A stretch of DNA of 64,000 nucleotides from Kingdonia uniflora (GCA_014058105.1 JACGCM010000933.1:744001-808000); one strand, 5' to 3'. Shown: positions 33,252-45,360, numbered from the stretch's first letter. A program made the numbers and translations. Notes: generated from the letters alone by a model not told the origin.

Positions 33252-33940
33252 CTGTCGGCATTCTTTTGGATTGTCTGGAAGTAGTCCATTGCAACTTTTA
33301 TCGATGCCAAGATAGGCTAAGAAAGGCTTTTGCCAATCGTTGTCTCCCCCTTTATCGCCCTCAGTGTTGATCGCGCATACTGAAATACGATCAATATTGG
33401 GGGTTGAAATGATTTTGATCTGGAGATATCAAGCTTCTATACCCAAGACCCTGGCCAAATATGCCAAGGAATCGACGTGTCTGTTTTTACCTCGAGGAAG
33501 ATAATCGATAGTTACTTTTGCGAATTTTCTCATCCTATCTGTAACAAGGGCTGCGTACTCTATCATCTTCCCATTCTTCATATATTGATTGGATTAGTGG
33601 TAGATGATGAGTAGTGAATCTGTATAAACTAAGAGGTAGGAGACTTTGAGCTCAAGAGAAAGATCGAGTCCATGAATGAGAGCTTCGTATTCGATGACAT
33701 TATCTGAGGCTCCAAAATCTAGGCAGATCGATTTCTTAATTCTAACATTGTAAGGTGTAATCAATACGATTCTGATTCCTGATCCTACAGGTTCTGTAGA
33801 TCCATCCGTGAGAAGTTTTCACCCTCTTGTTGCAATCTATTTAGCTTTCTCGTCAAAGGGTTTGGGGGGTGGATCTTAGGGATTTTCTTCTATTAAGTCA
33901 GGATCGTACTCATCCCACTTAAGATCTTCCAATGGAAAAT
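33252..33940 (-). pseudogene. Second RNase H-like domain of C (broken)
   Basis: The same domain as in A at 24683-25500, recognised by collinear nucleotide similarity. The frames are heavily interrupted and no ORF of useful length remains. Confidence 0.65.
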
Positions 33941-34560
33941 CTACGAGAAAGTCGACAACGGCCTGACCCTTTTTGGATGATATTGCTCGAACTTGATATT
34001 ATGTTCTCCCAAACTGACGGACCACTGCTGTACTCTTCTTGATTTTTCTATCTTAGATAGAACCTCTCGAAGTGGATAGTTCATCATGACTTTGACTAAA
34101 TGAGCTTGGAAGTAGTACTTGAGTTTTTGTGAAGTGTAGACAAGAGTGAGAAGAAGTTTCTCAATTTTAAAATGTCCTGTTTCTGCTGAAGTGAGGGTTT
34201 TGCTGTTAAAGTAGATGGGTTTCTCGACCTTCCCCTCAAGGTAGATGAGAACCGAGCTGAGTGAAGTATCAGTGACTGCTTGGTAGATAATTAGTTCCTC
34301 ATTATCTACTAGGGTGCTCATTATGGGAGACTTCCCCATGTAGGTTTTGAGATCCCGAAAAGCAGCTTCGCATTCTGGCATCCATATGACCTTTGTGTTT
34401 GGCTGAACCTTCCCTCGCTTGGTGTAACCGCGGAGTAACAGAAATAGCTAACGATAGCGGTCTCAAGATTTAGATACGAAACGGTTGATAGCGGTAATCT
34501 TGCCGGCTAGTTTCTGAATGTCTTTTGCTGTTCGTAGAGAAGGCATGTTGGGGAGAGCTC
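33941..34560 (-). pseudogene. RT-linked RNase H of C
   Basis: The ORF 33941-34381 has EKPIYFNSKTLTSAETGHFK, FQAHLVKVMMNYPLREVLSK and VSLGEHNIKFEQY, all typical. The RT end and connection (34382-34560) is in other frames. Confidence 0.8.
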
Positions 34561-35260
34561 GAATCTAATCTGAATCGGCCTCAATCCCCTTTTTGTTGAT
34601 GAGATGACCTAAAAACTATCCAGAATTGACCCCGAATTGAAATTTATCTGGGTTGAGACGCATTCTATAAGATCGAAGGATGTTGAATATAGTATTGAGA
34701 TCTGAGATGTGATTGGCTGACTGTACGCAATTACGTAAGAGATCGTCGATGTAGACTTCAACGACTTTCCCTAGATGTGCTTGAACATAGTAGTCATCAA
34801 TCGTTGATATGTGGCACCCGTGTTTTTGAGTCCGAAGGGCATGACTTTGTAGCAATAAAGACCTCTCTCTGTGATGAAAGTTGTCTTTTCTTGATCTTCT
34901 TCCAGAAGCAGAATCTAATTGTACCCCAAAGCAGTATCCATCATAGATAGGAGATCATGGACTGCTGTATAATCGAGGATCTAATGTATGTTGGGAAGAG
35001 GGAAACTGTCCTATGGAGTATGTTTGTTCATATCGGTGAAATCGATGCAAACTCAGACTTTTCCGTTCTTCTTTGGTACAATGACAATATTGGATATCCA
35101 GTCAGTATATTTAGTTTCTCGAATGAATCCCACTTTGATCAATTTCTCAATCTCAATGTTAGCTTCATCTCAAAGATGAGGTGACAGTCGCCACTATTTC
35201 TGTTTGACTGTTATGGCATTGATTTTGATGTATAGTTTGTGGCATGCCTTGGCCGTATCG
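34561..35260 (-). pseudogene. Reverse transcriptase of C
   Basis: Upstream frames give WISNIVIVPKKNGKVRVC and FTDMNKHTP (about 35030-35115). YCYKVMPFGLKNTGATY lies at about 34805-34860. The ORF 34616-34855 carries the intact YIDD catalytic box (VYIDDLLRN). Stops and a frameshift separate the pieces. Confidence 0.8.
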
Positions 35261-35721
35261 ACCCGAGGCATTTCTTCAAAAGACCAAGCGAAGACGTCTC
35301 GATTGAGTTGCAAAAACTGAATGAGGGCATCTTTTTCGTGCTGAACCAGCCTAGTACCAATGTAAGTACCTCAGCCAGGTCCATCGAGGTTGATATATTT
35401 TGTGGGCTCCTCCGTGGTAGTTTGATTGTTGAGGTGATCAGCTCCCTGTAATTGCTATGTAGCAAATCTGACAGAAGTATCTAAGATAGCAGAGACAGTA
35501 TTTTCACAAGACCGAGAGAGCTTCAAACTACCTTTGATCTCATAAATGCCATTTTCATGTTTGAATCGAACTGACTATTGATAGGTAGAAGCGATTGCTT
35601 CCATGTAGTGAATCCAGCAGCGGCCCATAATCCTGAGATAACGAGATTTGGCGTTGATGACATAAAAAATGACGTTAATGGTGGTTGGTCCTGCAGTGAT
35701 AGGTAAGATGATCTTGCCTAC
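35261..35721 (-). pseudogene. Protease to RT linker of C
   Basis: Frames with LPITAGPTTINVIFYVINAK after protease and NRDVFAWSFEEMP just before RT, both conserved in Tat-type polyproteins. Interrupted by stops near 35456 and 35566. Confidence 0.65.
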
Positions 35722-36351
35722 TCATTCTTCTTTGGAACCATTGAGCCCACTGATATCTGTGTCACTCTGAATAACTTGGTCGGCCAAGCCCATTTGGTCG
35801 ATAGTGCTCTGAAAAAGAATCTCAATACCGCTTCCAGTATCAATCATCATTGTGTGCATGACAAATTTCTTCATTTTCAGCACTATTACTAACACATCAT
35901 GATGTAGAAATTTGACATGGCTAGTATCACAATCTTCGAATGATATCCCAAGCCGGTGATTGCTCGACTCAGGAAGAAGTTTGGCTTCTTTGTCGTGTGG
36001 TATAAGATTACAGCATTCAGATAATCTTCTGCGGTTGGATCTGTTTGAACTGGTGATTTGGTTTAATTCGATCATGTTGTAGTGGTACATATAGTTGAGA
36101 TGTTTCTCCTCAGTTTGATCATTGACCGGAATAACTTCAAGCTGCTTTTTATAGCTGCCATTTTTACGCGATTCCAAGTCGGCTATATATTCGAGCATCC
36201 GTCTCTCTTTAAAAATGTATTTGAACAACCTCTGCAAAGCATAAAAATTTTCAGTAGAATGATGGTTTACCTTATGATGCTGGCAGTACAATTGATTATC
36301 GATTGGTTCTAGCGGTTGCGAGACGCGGTAGAGCATGTCTTTTAACAGCAT
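35722..36351 (-). pseudogene. Gag C-terminus and protease of C
   Basis: An open stretch of 209 codons. A degenerate zinc knuckle (CQHHKVNHHSTENFYALQRL) has its final C replaced. FEDCDTSHVKFLHHD then leads to the protease active site in MHTMMIDTGSGIEILF. One of the better preserved pieces of C. Confidence 0.85.
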
Positions 36352-37531
36352 TGGATAAAATATGGAGAATCAGACGATTAACTTTGGGAGGATTGGTTTA
36401 TTTGGTGGACCGCCTTTCTTAGGATAGTCAGTGTTGTCCTTGGTGCGCTTCTTATCTCCCTGTTCCTCCTTTGGTTTGGTGTTTTGATCTGTTGATGGAC
36501 CTTTGGTGAAGAGGATGGACTTAGAAGATTTTGTCACTCAGACATCATCCTTTCGAAGTCTACGTAACTATTGACCTTGGTGATCATATCCTCCAAGGTC
36601 GCAGGCTTGTTGAGAAAGAGGCTCTTTGGCCTTGCGATCGAGCTGGAACACATCGGTGAAAGTAGTAACAGCTGTCTTCTGATCAAGGTTATCCACTTTC
36701 TGCGCAAGCTCCAAAAATTTCTTCGCAAAAGCCTCAAGTTTCTCTCCGTGTGATTGTTTGAGACATTAGAGAATACAAATTCTCCTCTTTGTCCCTGTTA
36801 TGAGCATACATCTTGATGAACTATTTCTACAGCTGCTCGAACGTATATAAGGAATCTTCAGGGAGAGAATGGAACTAACGGAGTGGTTTATCCTGTAGAC
36901 TGGTAGTGAATAGACAGCAAAGGATGTGGTTGAGGTTGGAGTATAACCCCAATGAATCACGGAACTGTTGAATGTGTTCCCTCGGGTCAGTATATTTACA
37001 TTTTCGAATTTATTGAGTATGGAAACCTTTTGGTATTTCCACGTCGAACAGTTCCTTGGCAATCTGACTTTCTTGTAACCTGGTGATGTCGCCGGTAGTA
37101 CCTAGATCTTGTGCTTCGATTAACTCCTTAATCCATTGGTCCATATGTTCTTTCGTAACATAATGACGCGTTGGCTGAATCACTATGTCGGCAGGTATTG
37201 GATGATGAGTACCAGTACCTTCACTCACACGATCTCGTGCTGGAATTTGTTGCTGAGGTCGATGTTTCTCCTCCTGACGGACAAATATTCGATGACCTTG
37301 GCTGGCTTCGGATTGAACTTTTCCTCCTAAATTTTTAGAGGGTTGTGGTTCATACTGAAGATTCTTGGAAATAACTCCTCGAGGCCCCAACCTTTCCCTT
37401 GTAGAAATATGAGAGGTTTTGGGCAATTGATCGTGACCTCTCGTTGGTAGAGCCTGCTGAGAATTTTGCAGAGCCTCGAGAGCAGTCTGCATTGTTGTTA
37501 ATTGGTCTTCATGTTGTTTGAGCGCTGTCAA
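36352..37531 (-). pseudogene. Gag of element C
   Basis: The N-terminal ORF 37010-37531 is Q-rich and basic, and ends ESQIAKELFDVEIPKGFHTQ. After a frameshift near 37010 the gag domain continues with FRDSLGLYSNLNHILCCLF and TTSLQDKPLR. The ORF 36534-36737 covers its end, with NKPATLEDMITKVNSYVDFE. Stops are present in the rest. Confidence 0.8.
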
Positions 37532-37777
37532 ATGAGCTTGTCATTCTACATTGAGCTCTTTTTCACGGAGCTCCAAATCCTTAGTTAACTTAAGTTTGAG
37601 CTTGGCACGTTTCTCTATTTCAACATCGATATTCGCCCATAACTCTGTAAGCTGCCCCGGCTCTAGTGACACCTCGAGCTAGACACCTATAACTGGTTGT
37701 CTAGAAGTAACCATGATTGAAAATCGTAGTGAAAGACTATTTTAGGATATTGTGGAAATGCAATCTTTCTCACAAAG

Positions 37778-37784
37778 GGTGCCA
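37778..37784 (-). other. Primer binding site of C
   Basis: TGGCACC on the minus strand, two bases inside the LTR. It differs from the TGGCGCC of B by one G-to-A change at a CpG. Confidence 0.7.
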
Positions 37785-37786
37785 AA

Positions 37787-38396
37787 TGTAATGGCCAAAT
37801 TTCATAAACTCGGAATGGTTTAAAATTCACTATCACACCAATGAACCTGTAACAATATTCTAATGACAAATAAGAAAATAACACAGGTGGATTTTAGCGT
37901 GGAAAACCTCTGAATAGGTAGAAAACCACAACCTTTAGTGGAGGATTTTTGGCAAAAGTATTTTTAGTGATTAAAGTATGTATCTTATTACAAGTGATCT
38001 CTAAGTTTAGAAATGCTTGAATCTTGTAACTAAGAAGCTCGAATAGCTTAGGAATCTAGACAAGTGATTTCTTATGTAATTTTTCTGGTCCCGTCTCTTC
38101 TCAAGCTTTCTCTTTATATAGGCCTTCTCCGCAGTTCTTACTCGTGCTGGAGTACGTTTTCCAAACAATGTGGTTAGTGGCGATTGACTGAGTAACTGAT
38201 GAGTTTGTGAGAGACAGATGTCTTTGAATCGTTCAAGTTTTCCGATTTAAGCTCAACCCACGCTCTTCGCTAGTTCATGGGTTAGGTTGAAATATTGATT
38301 GGAGAAGTTATGTTGAAAAATGCGTAAGCCTGAGACGTGGGTAATTTAAACTGGCGACAGCTCGATTTAGATGAGATCGAGGGATTGGTCCTTACA
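37787..38396 (-). repeat. 5' LTR of element C
   Basis: TGTAATGGCC to CCTTACA, an inverted TGTAA/TTACA end, 610 bp. It matches the 3' LTR of A (15822-16420). A minus-strand TATATAAAG lies at 38112-38120. Confidence 0.9.
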
Positions 38397-39400
38397 ATAA
38401 ATACTCCAGTTGATGGAAAAGCACTAATAATGTACTTTGCTATGACCGAAAACTCAATTAGTTTCGTCCATAATCGAGAAGATGGAGGAGTAGAAAAACC
38501 GATCTACTTCATCAGCAAAACACTCATGCCCGCTGAAAAAAGATACACAACAATAGAAAAATAGTTACTCGCCTTGGTCTACAGTTCTCAAAAACTTCGT
38601 TCTTACTTTCAAGCTCATCCCATCAAAATCATCACCAAGTATCCCCTCAAACTGGTACTCTCCAATAAAGAAAAATCTCAAAGAATCTAGCAATGGTCTA
38701 TTTTCCTTGGCAAATACGACATCTCCTTCGAACCCTATCAATCAAGAGCCAAGCAGTAGCTGATTTTTTAGCAGACTTTCCGGTCGAAGACCCCGATTGG
38801 GAAGAACTCGAAGAAATCTTTATAGATGACTCCATAACAAAACTAGGAGCATGGTCCAAAAGCTTGGGCTGGCAACTTTTTACAGACGGGTCAGCTAGAC
38901 CACAAGGATCTGGGATTAGAATCGCCCTCGTTATACCTACAAATTGCCGCATTAAAAAAGATATCAAACTCAACTTTTATACTACCAATAATGAGACCGA
39001 ATACAAAGGAATCCTTCATGGACTAGATCTCACACTCACATTACGAGCGGAAGAATTGGCACTCGATGTCGATGTTTTACTCTCGGAAAACATTACAACA
39101 AGACATTCTGTATAACGGGAAAAATGGTTGATTACGCAGCCCTGTTTGAAGAAAAGATGAACAAGTTCATGCACGTAACAATCTCTTACTTACCTCGAGA
39201 AGAAAATCAACATACCGACGCATTAGCTTACATCGCTGCCATGCTAGGAGGCAGTGAGAAAAGATCTTTAGAAATCGAAATAATCAAGCACTTAAATTTC
39301 GATATACTGTCAAGACTGCAAATCACGATTACTGAAGATAAAGACCCTAAAGATTGGAGAAAACCATTTTTTGCCTAGCTCAACTCCAACATCTTCCCGA
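38397..39400 (+). pseudogene. RNase H domains of element B
   Basis: B resumes right after the C LTR. Up to 38690 it shows EKPIYFISKTLMPAEKRYT, the RT-linked RNase H. The ORF 38693-39115 starts the second RNase H-like domain, with GWQLFTDGSARPQGSGIRIA and NNETEYKGILHGLDL. The ORF 39124-39378 completes it with YLPREENQHTDALAYIAAML and DWRKPF. Two stops and a shift break it. Confidence 0.85.
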
Positions 39401-40575
39401 ATAACAAAGAAGAAGCCCTTTACTTTTGGCCAAATGCCCAAGATTCACAGTTCAAGGTAAAGTCTTATATCGTATAACCGAAGGAGAATCACTTATCGAA
39501 TGCATCTCTCAAAAACAAACTCAAATCAAAATCAGAGAGCTCCACGATGGAATCTGTGGCGCACATGCTTCAGGATGGTCATTAGCCCAGCAGGCATTTA
39601 CACAAGGAATATACTGGCCCAAAATGAGACAAGATTGTGAAAACTTTGTGCGTAAATGCTATAAATCCTAAATCCATGCTCAAGACATCAAAAGTCCAAC
39701 CCTCGACTTGCATGTCAGCAACGTTCTCTGGCCATTTAAACGATGGGGAATCGACATCATTGGACCTTTTTATCCAGCATCGGGAAGCCGAAGGTTCGTC
39801 CTAGTTACCACTGATTACTTCACAAAATGGGTCGAAGGAATCTCTATTCCATACCGATGAAAATGAAGTCATCAAGTTCCTTTCAGAGCACATAATTACC
39901 TGATTTGGCTACCCACAAATGATATGCTCCGACAACAGCAAACAGTTTATCAGCGCAAAAGTACTCGTTTTCCCCCATAAATACAAAACACAGTTATCAA
40001 CCTCTTACCCTCAAGGAAACGGTCAAGCCGAAGCCATTAACAAAAACATCAAATTAGGAATACACAAACGTCTCGACGACAAAAAAGGTAGGTGGGTTGA
40101 CAAACTTCTTAGTGTTCTCTGGGCCTACCGAACCACTCCTCGAGTTTCAACAAGCTGCACTATGTTCATGATGGCCTTCGGTACTGTAGAAGTTGTCCCT
40201 TCCGACCTTGATCTCCCAAGTACCCGAGGGAAAATCCCAAATGAAGGCAATGAACTCGGTCTCCTCTACAACCTCAACTGGATCGAAGAAACCCGAGACA
40301 AAGCTATTGTTAATTTGGGACGATATCATAACACATTGCGAAAAGCTTATAACAAAAAAAGTTAGAAAAAGGAAATTTGGTATTGGAGACCTCGTCCTTC
40401 GACGGATCCAAGATAATACTCTACCTAAGAATTTTGGAAAGTTCTCAGAAAACTGGGAAGGACCATACATTGTCTGCGACAAATCGGATAGAGAAACGTA
40501 CTGGCTGATGACTGAAGATAAAATACAACTCGAATATTAATGGAACACTGCTCAACTGAGGCAGTTTTACAGATA
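39401..40575 (+). pseudogene. Integrase of element B
   Basis: The zinc region (39426-39671) has ELHDGICGAHASGWSLAQ and IYWPKMRQDCENFVRKC. The core follows at about 39700-39840 (LWPFKRWGIDIIGPF, VTTDYFTKWVEGI). The ORF 39919-40365 starts at the second aspartate region (MICSDNSKQF), then YPQGNGQAEAINKNIKLG with the catalytic glutamate kept, and AYRTTPRVSTS. The last part (40193-40540) is KNFGKFSENWEGPYIV. The pol frame ends near 40540 to 40575. Confidence 0.85.
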
Positions 40576-40639
40576 ACATTGTAACCATTTTTATCAATTC
40601 TAATTAACAATCTTTACTATCACTTTCCTCGTTACTATT

Positions 40640-41103
40640 TTTTTTTGCTTTGATCTCGATCCATACTTCACAAGTATGTATCAGACAATCAATCATCTTT
40701 ACTTTTGACTTGATCTCGATCAATACTTAATAAGTATGTATCAAACAATCAATCATCTTTATTTTTGACCTGATCTCGATCCATACTTAATAAGTATGTA
40801 TCAGACAATCAATCATCTTCACTTTTAATTTGATCTCGATCCATACTTAACAAGTATGCATCAGACAATCAATCATCTTTGCTTTTGACTTGATCTCAAT
40901 CCATACTTAATAAGTATGCATCAGACAATCAATCATCTCTACTTTTGACTTGATCTCGATCCATACTTAACAAGTATGCATCGACACCCAATCATCTTTA
41001 CTTTTGACTTGATCTCAATCCATACTTAACAAACATGCATCAGACAACCAACCATCTTTACTTTTGACTTGATCTCGATTCATACTTTATAAGTATGCAT
41101 CCA
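40640..41103. repeat. Tandem array of 60-bp units in B
   Basis: About 7.7 copies of a 60-bp unit. Each contains TTGATCTCGATCCATACTT, AAGTATGYATC and AGACAATCAATCATC. Copies differ by a few bases. The array lies directly after the pol stop of B. Confidence 0.95.
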
Positions 41104-41250
41104 CACCATCATTCAATTTGCGTGAACACTATACGAATACAAGATATTTTACTTCGCATTCCTTACTTATTGAACAAACTATAAACAGCTCTTGTTCTTA
41201 TCAATCCTAAATCTAGATACCCATCTTAGGACACATATTTGGTACTCCTA
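41104..41250. other. 3' region of B before the D insertion
   Basis: Short AT-rich segment with no gene seen. It ends at the TTTAT duplication (41251-41255) of element D and is continuous with 54500 onward. Confidence 0.6.
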
Positions 41251-41255
41251 TTTAT

Positions 41256-41971
41256 TATAGTAGCCTACACGTAGCCTTTGATAGTTATTCGAAGCCTACT
41301 TCACAACCTACTCGAATGTATCGAAGCCCACTCAATCTCTAAAACAGACTCCCCAGAGATCCCCCGAAGATGAAGCTTCGACATCAGGCAAAGCTTCGAG
41401 AACGGATTAACGTACAACAACAGAAATCCTTTAACCTCCCTAACATAAAGTCAAAGCAAGATAAGACAGACAATCACCTCATCAAGTCAGATGGCGCATT
41501 GATTGGACCGTGCAGCTACAGTGACAAGTCCAACCACCACGCCGTTCAGAGACATCATCAATAAATGTTGTAGTGATAGTACCGACATGACCGGCGCCCA
41601 TAACTCGCCGGGATTTCCTGACAGTAATCATGTAAGCCTAACCCACCCTTGGTGACTCAGCTCCTTATATCTCTATAAATAGAGGAGAAGGAAAACCAAG
41701 GCGGGGTTAGAAAAATCATCTCCAGCCCTTTGCATTTTACCTTCGGCCACCCAGATACTCTGTACTCGAACCCTGTTATTTACACTTCAGTAATACAATC
41801 TTTCTTAAAAAATCCTCATCAGAGGTCGTAGAGAGTCACATTCGGGCCTCTACGCAAGTATTTGTCTATAGTTAGATCTTACTTTAAGTTATTTGCTTGC
41901 CTCCTTTGATTGAGAATCGATTCTATGTTGTAAGAACCAACTTCACATCCGAATGAAGTTAGGTCCCTACA
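41256..41971 (+). repeat. 5' LTR of element D
   Basis: Starts TATAGTAGCC, where the other copy has TGTAGTAGCC, and ends CCTACA. It carries an 11-bp insertion, TACACGTAGCC, near its start that is absent from the 3' copy, which accounts for 716 against 705 bp. TATAAATA at 41674-41681 is the probable promoter. Confidence 0.85.
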
Positions 41972-41973
41972 AT

Positions 41974-41980
41974 TGGTGCC
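41974..41980 (+). other. Primer binding site of D
   Basis: TGGTGCC two bases after the LTR. It differs from the TGGCGCC of B by one C-to-T change at the CpG. Confidence 0.7.
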
Positions 41981-42055
41981 GTCTGTGCTTCCCACCCTAC
42001 CAATCTCCTTTCCTTCTTCCCTCCTTTTGTTTTCACTTCAACAGATTACCCTCAA

Positions 42056-43260
42056 TGGTCCCCACAAGCCGTTCCAACTTAACCCAGGCATACCACTCCA
42101 TTAATGGAGTAGCTACCCAAATAGCCCTGCTATCCTAACAAGTCGCTCAGGCAGAGGAGCACCACCAGAACCAACTAATCCAGGAGCATGAAAACTACCT
42201 CTTGGCACTAGAAATTGAGCGAAATTGCCGCTTGGATGATGAAAATAGACAGAATAGAGCAATCAACGAACTGCGCAACACCGTCTGAGGGCTACAAAGA
42301 TTATAGCCCTTTGAACCTATTCGCCCATCCCAGGCACCAGACCCATCGCGCGTCTCTTTTCGCGCCTGCCTAGGACCTTCTCAAAACCTTGAGATACCCC
42401 CCGTTCACGCCGGTGCCAAAGGTTTTCCCCGTATTACCCCAACCGGCTCCATTCACCTCGGGATTCACCCCACGGAAGACTCATCTGACTCAACCCTCCA
42501 CTCCTCCAGATACCCCAGACGTCGTCCTACTCGGGAACGGCTTGGCGAATGTAGTACTGATTTTATATCACACACTCAACCTCACAACCTTTGAATTCAT
42601 CAATCTCCCCCACGTCTGCATATGTTACACAGTAGGACCTCGACCACAAAATACAACCCGTCATTCACGTCAGCACGAGCCCTGTCACAAACTCCTGAAG
42701 CCGCCTTAATAACCCAATCTGCCCCAAACTTTTGGCTATCGAAATACCCTCTAACTTTTATGCCCCCAAACTCAGCAAGTACCGTAACACAAACCCCAAA
42801 TCCTACATTCTCGAATTCCAAAACTCCCTGAGACTCTACTCTACGGCTGACTACCTATTATGTTACCTTTTTCCAATGAGCCTTATCGATAACCCCCTTC
42901 GATGGTACCACAATCTCCCAAATGGCTCGATTTGTAACTTCGAGAAACTTTCACACCTCTTCATTGCCCAGTTTACCTTCAGCAAAGACAGAGAGGTCAG
43001 AGTTGACGCTCTCTTCAATTTCAGAAAATTTGGCAGTGAGACCCTCGAGGCCTTCACCAGAAGATTCCTCGACGAATCCCAAAAAATTGAAAATCTCGAC
43101 TGCTCGAATGCTATTTTGGCATATTCGAATGCCCTGCCCGAGCACAACCGAGTAAAAGAGCACCAAGTCCTCCACAAACTAAAAATACTCGAAGAGATGC
43201 TCTCAAAGGTCAACGGCTATATTGATCTCGAATGCCTCTAAGAGTCCCGCAAACAGAGCC
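42056..43260 (+). pseudogene. Gag of element D
   Basis: ATG at 42056 (MVPTSRSNLTQAYHS), followed by Q/E-rich sequence with stops and a P/T-rich stretch to about 42700. The gag domain is the ORF 42732-43241: SNFYAPKLSKYRNTNPKSYI, DNPLRWYHNLPNGSI and EEMLSKVNGYIDLECL. It is 169 codons without a stop. The domain is complete. Confidence 0.85.
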
Positions 43261-44072
43261 AACCTTCGCAAACAGCAAATTTCAATCAACCTCGGCAACA
43301 CCCCCACCTTGCTCCCGCACCCCCAATCGCCCCTATCTCACAGGAGACTGAAAGCCGCAAACGCCCCAACATTGATAGCAACACCGAAGCTCGCAAGAAG
43401 TGACCAAGGCCTATTTTGCCTACACTCACTGCCCCCCTCAGCACCCTTCTACCACTGATACAGGCAGACCCCATTTAGCGCATCCCTTTGACCATCAAAG
43501 TCAGACCAGGCGAACCTTACTACGCCAGCCATAAGTTTAACTGTCACCATACCAATAAGTGTTTCGCCCTTCAACGCTCCCTTGAACTTATTTTAAGAGC
43601 AGGACGTTTGCACCAGTATATTGCAGATCTTTCGAGCTACCTCGATGGGTCCTACCTCAAATCTCTATCCACCCCAACTACTGAGCAAGCTGGAGTACAC
43701 ATCTATAGATTCAAGTTGATAAAAGTTAACAACATAGACAGTGGACATTCCAAGAGTAAACGAAAGCGCGTCGAAGAATGTCACAAGCTCACCTATCAGG
43801 AGAAATTTCCTACGCTTCTGCCAGAATCAAGCTGTCACCCTCGACTCGAAGGTATCTCTTTCATTGACTGTGACACTTCACACGTTCATTTCCCCCATTC
43901 GGATCCGTTAGTCATCATGATTAAGATCGAGAACCCCATCCTCCATACAATGCTTGTAGATACTGGGAGGGCAGCTGATGTCCTTTTTCTCCAAATAATC
44001 CAAACCATGAAGAAAATAGACCTCATAACCACTGCCAACATCAAACTAAAAGGTTTCAATGGATCAACATAA
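43261..44072 (+). pseudogene. Gag C-terminus and protease of D
   Basis: After an R/K/P-rich linker, the ORF 43488-44072 has a zinc-knuckle-like HKFNCHHTNKCFALQRSLEL, then FIDCDTSHVHFPHSDPLVIM and the protease site HTMLVDTGRAADVLF. Here DTG is followed by R where S is usual. The reading stops at KGFNGST. Confidence 0.85.
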
Positions 44073-44610
44073 GTCATTGTTGGCCGTATCAGCCTACCCG
44101 TCACTACAGGCCCCATTGCCCTTCAAACCAACTTTATCGTCATTGACAAGAAGTCTGAATACCTCGGTATACTTGGGCGAATTGGCTTCACGCCATACGA
44201 GTTATACCTTCGACCTACCATCAATCCCTTCAATTCAGCAATCACGAGGGTACTTGGAACTTGAAAGGCTCTCAGCGCCTTGCCCGCTCCTGCGAGCACC
44301 CAGAAATCAACCAAACCCGAAAACTTGTAAGCCGCCCATAGCAATCACAACATCTTTCTATCCCTTCGACTTCGATAGATACCACCCCATCCATCGAATC
44401 CACTATTTATATCGAACTCGACGGTCCTTGTCGGGGAATATTTATCTGAACCTTCCTCAATGAGTCAGAGCGCCTTGAACTTTTCGATTTCTTTCAAACA
44501 AACAAAGACATCTTCGCCTGGACATTTCAAGAAATGCCTGGTGTCGACCCCAACCTGGCCTGCCATCGCCTCGATCTTATCCCCCAATCCTCAGTAGTAA
44601 AACAAAAGAA
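44073..44610 (+). pseudogene. Protease to RT linker of D
   Basis: Frames give a conserved part of the Tat linker, including an FFQTNKDIFAWTFQEMPGVD-like stretch near 44485-44545 leading into RT. Stops occur throughout, so this is linker in more than one frame. Confidence 0.6.
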
Positions 44611-45360
44611 GTGTACATTGCACCACGACTTCGAGAAGCCGTGAACCTCAAAGTAGACAAGCTCATTGCCGCAGGCTTTATCAGAGAAGTGAAATATGCA
44701 GACCGGAAATCAAACATTGTAGCAATTCCTAAGAAGAATGGCAAGATCCGAATAAGCGTCGACTTCACAGGCCTCAACAAGTACACACCGAAGGACAGTT
44801 TTCCTCTCCCAACTATCTCAGTACTCCTCGATGCCACTACTGGACATGTGCGCCTATCCATGATGGACGCAGCTTCAGGCTACAATCAGGTACCCCTCCT
44901 CACCGAAGATCAACTTAAAACTTTATTTATAGCTGAACAAGGCCTTTACTGTTTTAATGTTATTATGCCCTTCAGCCTTAAAAATGTCAGTGCCAGCTAC
45001 TAACACCTTGTCACAACCATGTTCAAACCCTTGTTTGGCAAATCTGTCAAAGTCTATATCAACGATATGTTATCCAAGAGCCTTCAGAAAAACACCCATA
45101 TTCAAGACCTCTTAGAAATCTTCTCGATACTTCGCACGTATAATATAAAACTCAACCCAGACAAGTGCCAATTTGGCATGTCATCCAGAAAAATTTTGGG
45201 TCACCTTATCAGTAAATGCGGGATAGAGATTGACCCCACCCACATTCGATCCCTCAAAGACATGTCTTCGCCCCGAACTAAGAAAGACGTCCAAAAAGTA
45301 GCAGGCAGGATAGCAGCCCTCAGTCGTTTCATTTCCAAATCCTTAGATCGATGTGCCTGA
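44611..45360 (+). pseudogene. Reverse transcriptase of D
   Basis: The ORF 44611-45003 shows KSNIVAIPKKNGKIRISVDF, LSMMDAASGYNQVPL and VIMPFSLKNVSAS, then a TAA. The next ORF (45019-45360) has the catalytic box as YINDM, so the first aspartate is asparagine. KILGHLISKCGIEIDPTHI and KVAGRIAALSRFISKS follow. It would be catalytically dead. Confidence 0.9.

Larger units (their letters stand above)
32400..38396 (-). mobile_element. Element C: Tat-type gypsy element, 3' end deleted, inside B
   Basis: Minus-strand element with a 5' LTR at the right (37787-38396), a primer site, gag, protease, RT, RNase H and integrase. It ends within integrase near 32400. Its 3' LTR and 3' region are missing, and so is the RT of B. 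One deletion spanning both elements explains this. The LTR and pol closely resemble those of element A, so C and A are the same or sister families. Confidence 0.8.

Noticed and set aside
32400..38396. Endogenous pararetrovirus
   Set aside because: LTRs, tRNA primer site and gypsy gene order with integrase. No movement protein motif seen.
40640..41103. Regular 60-bp repeats as a CRISPR array
   Set aside because: Repeats are head to tail without unique spacers, and the DNA is eukaryotic.
42863..43213. Minus-strand ORF of 116 codons
   Set aside because: Shadow of the gag domain of D on the plus strand.
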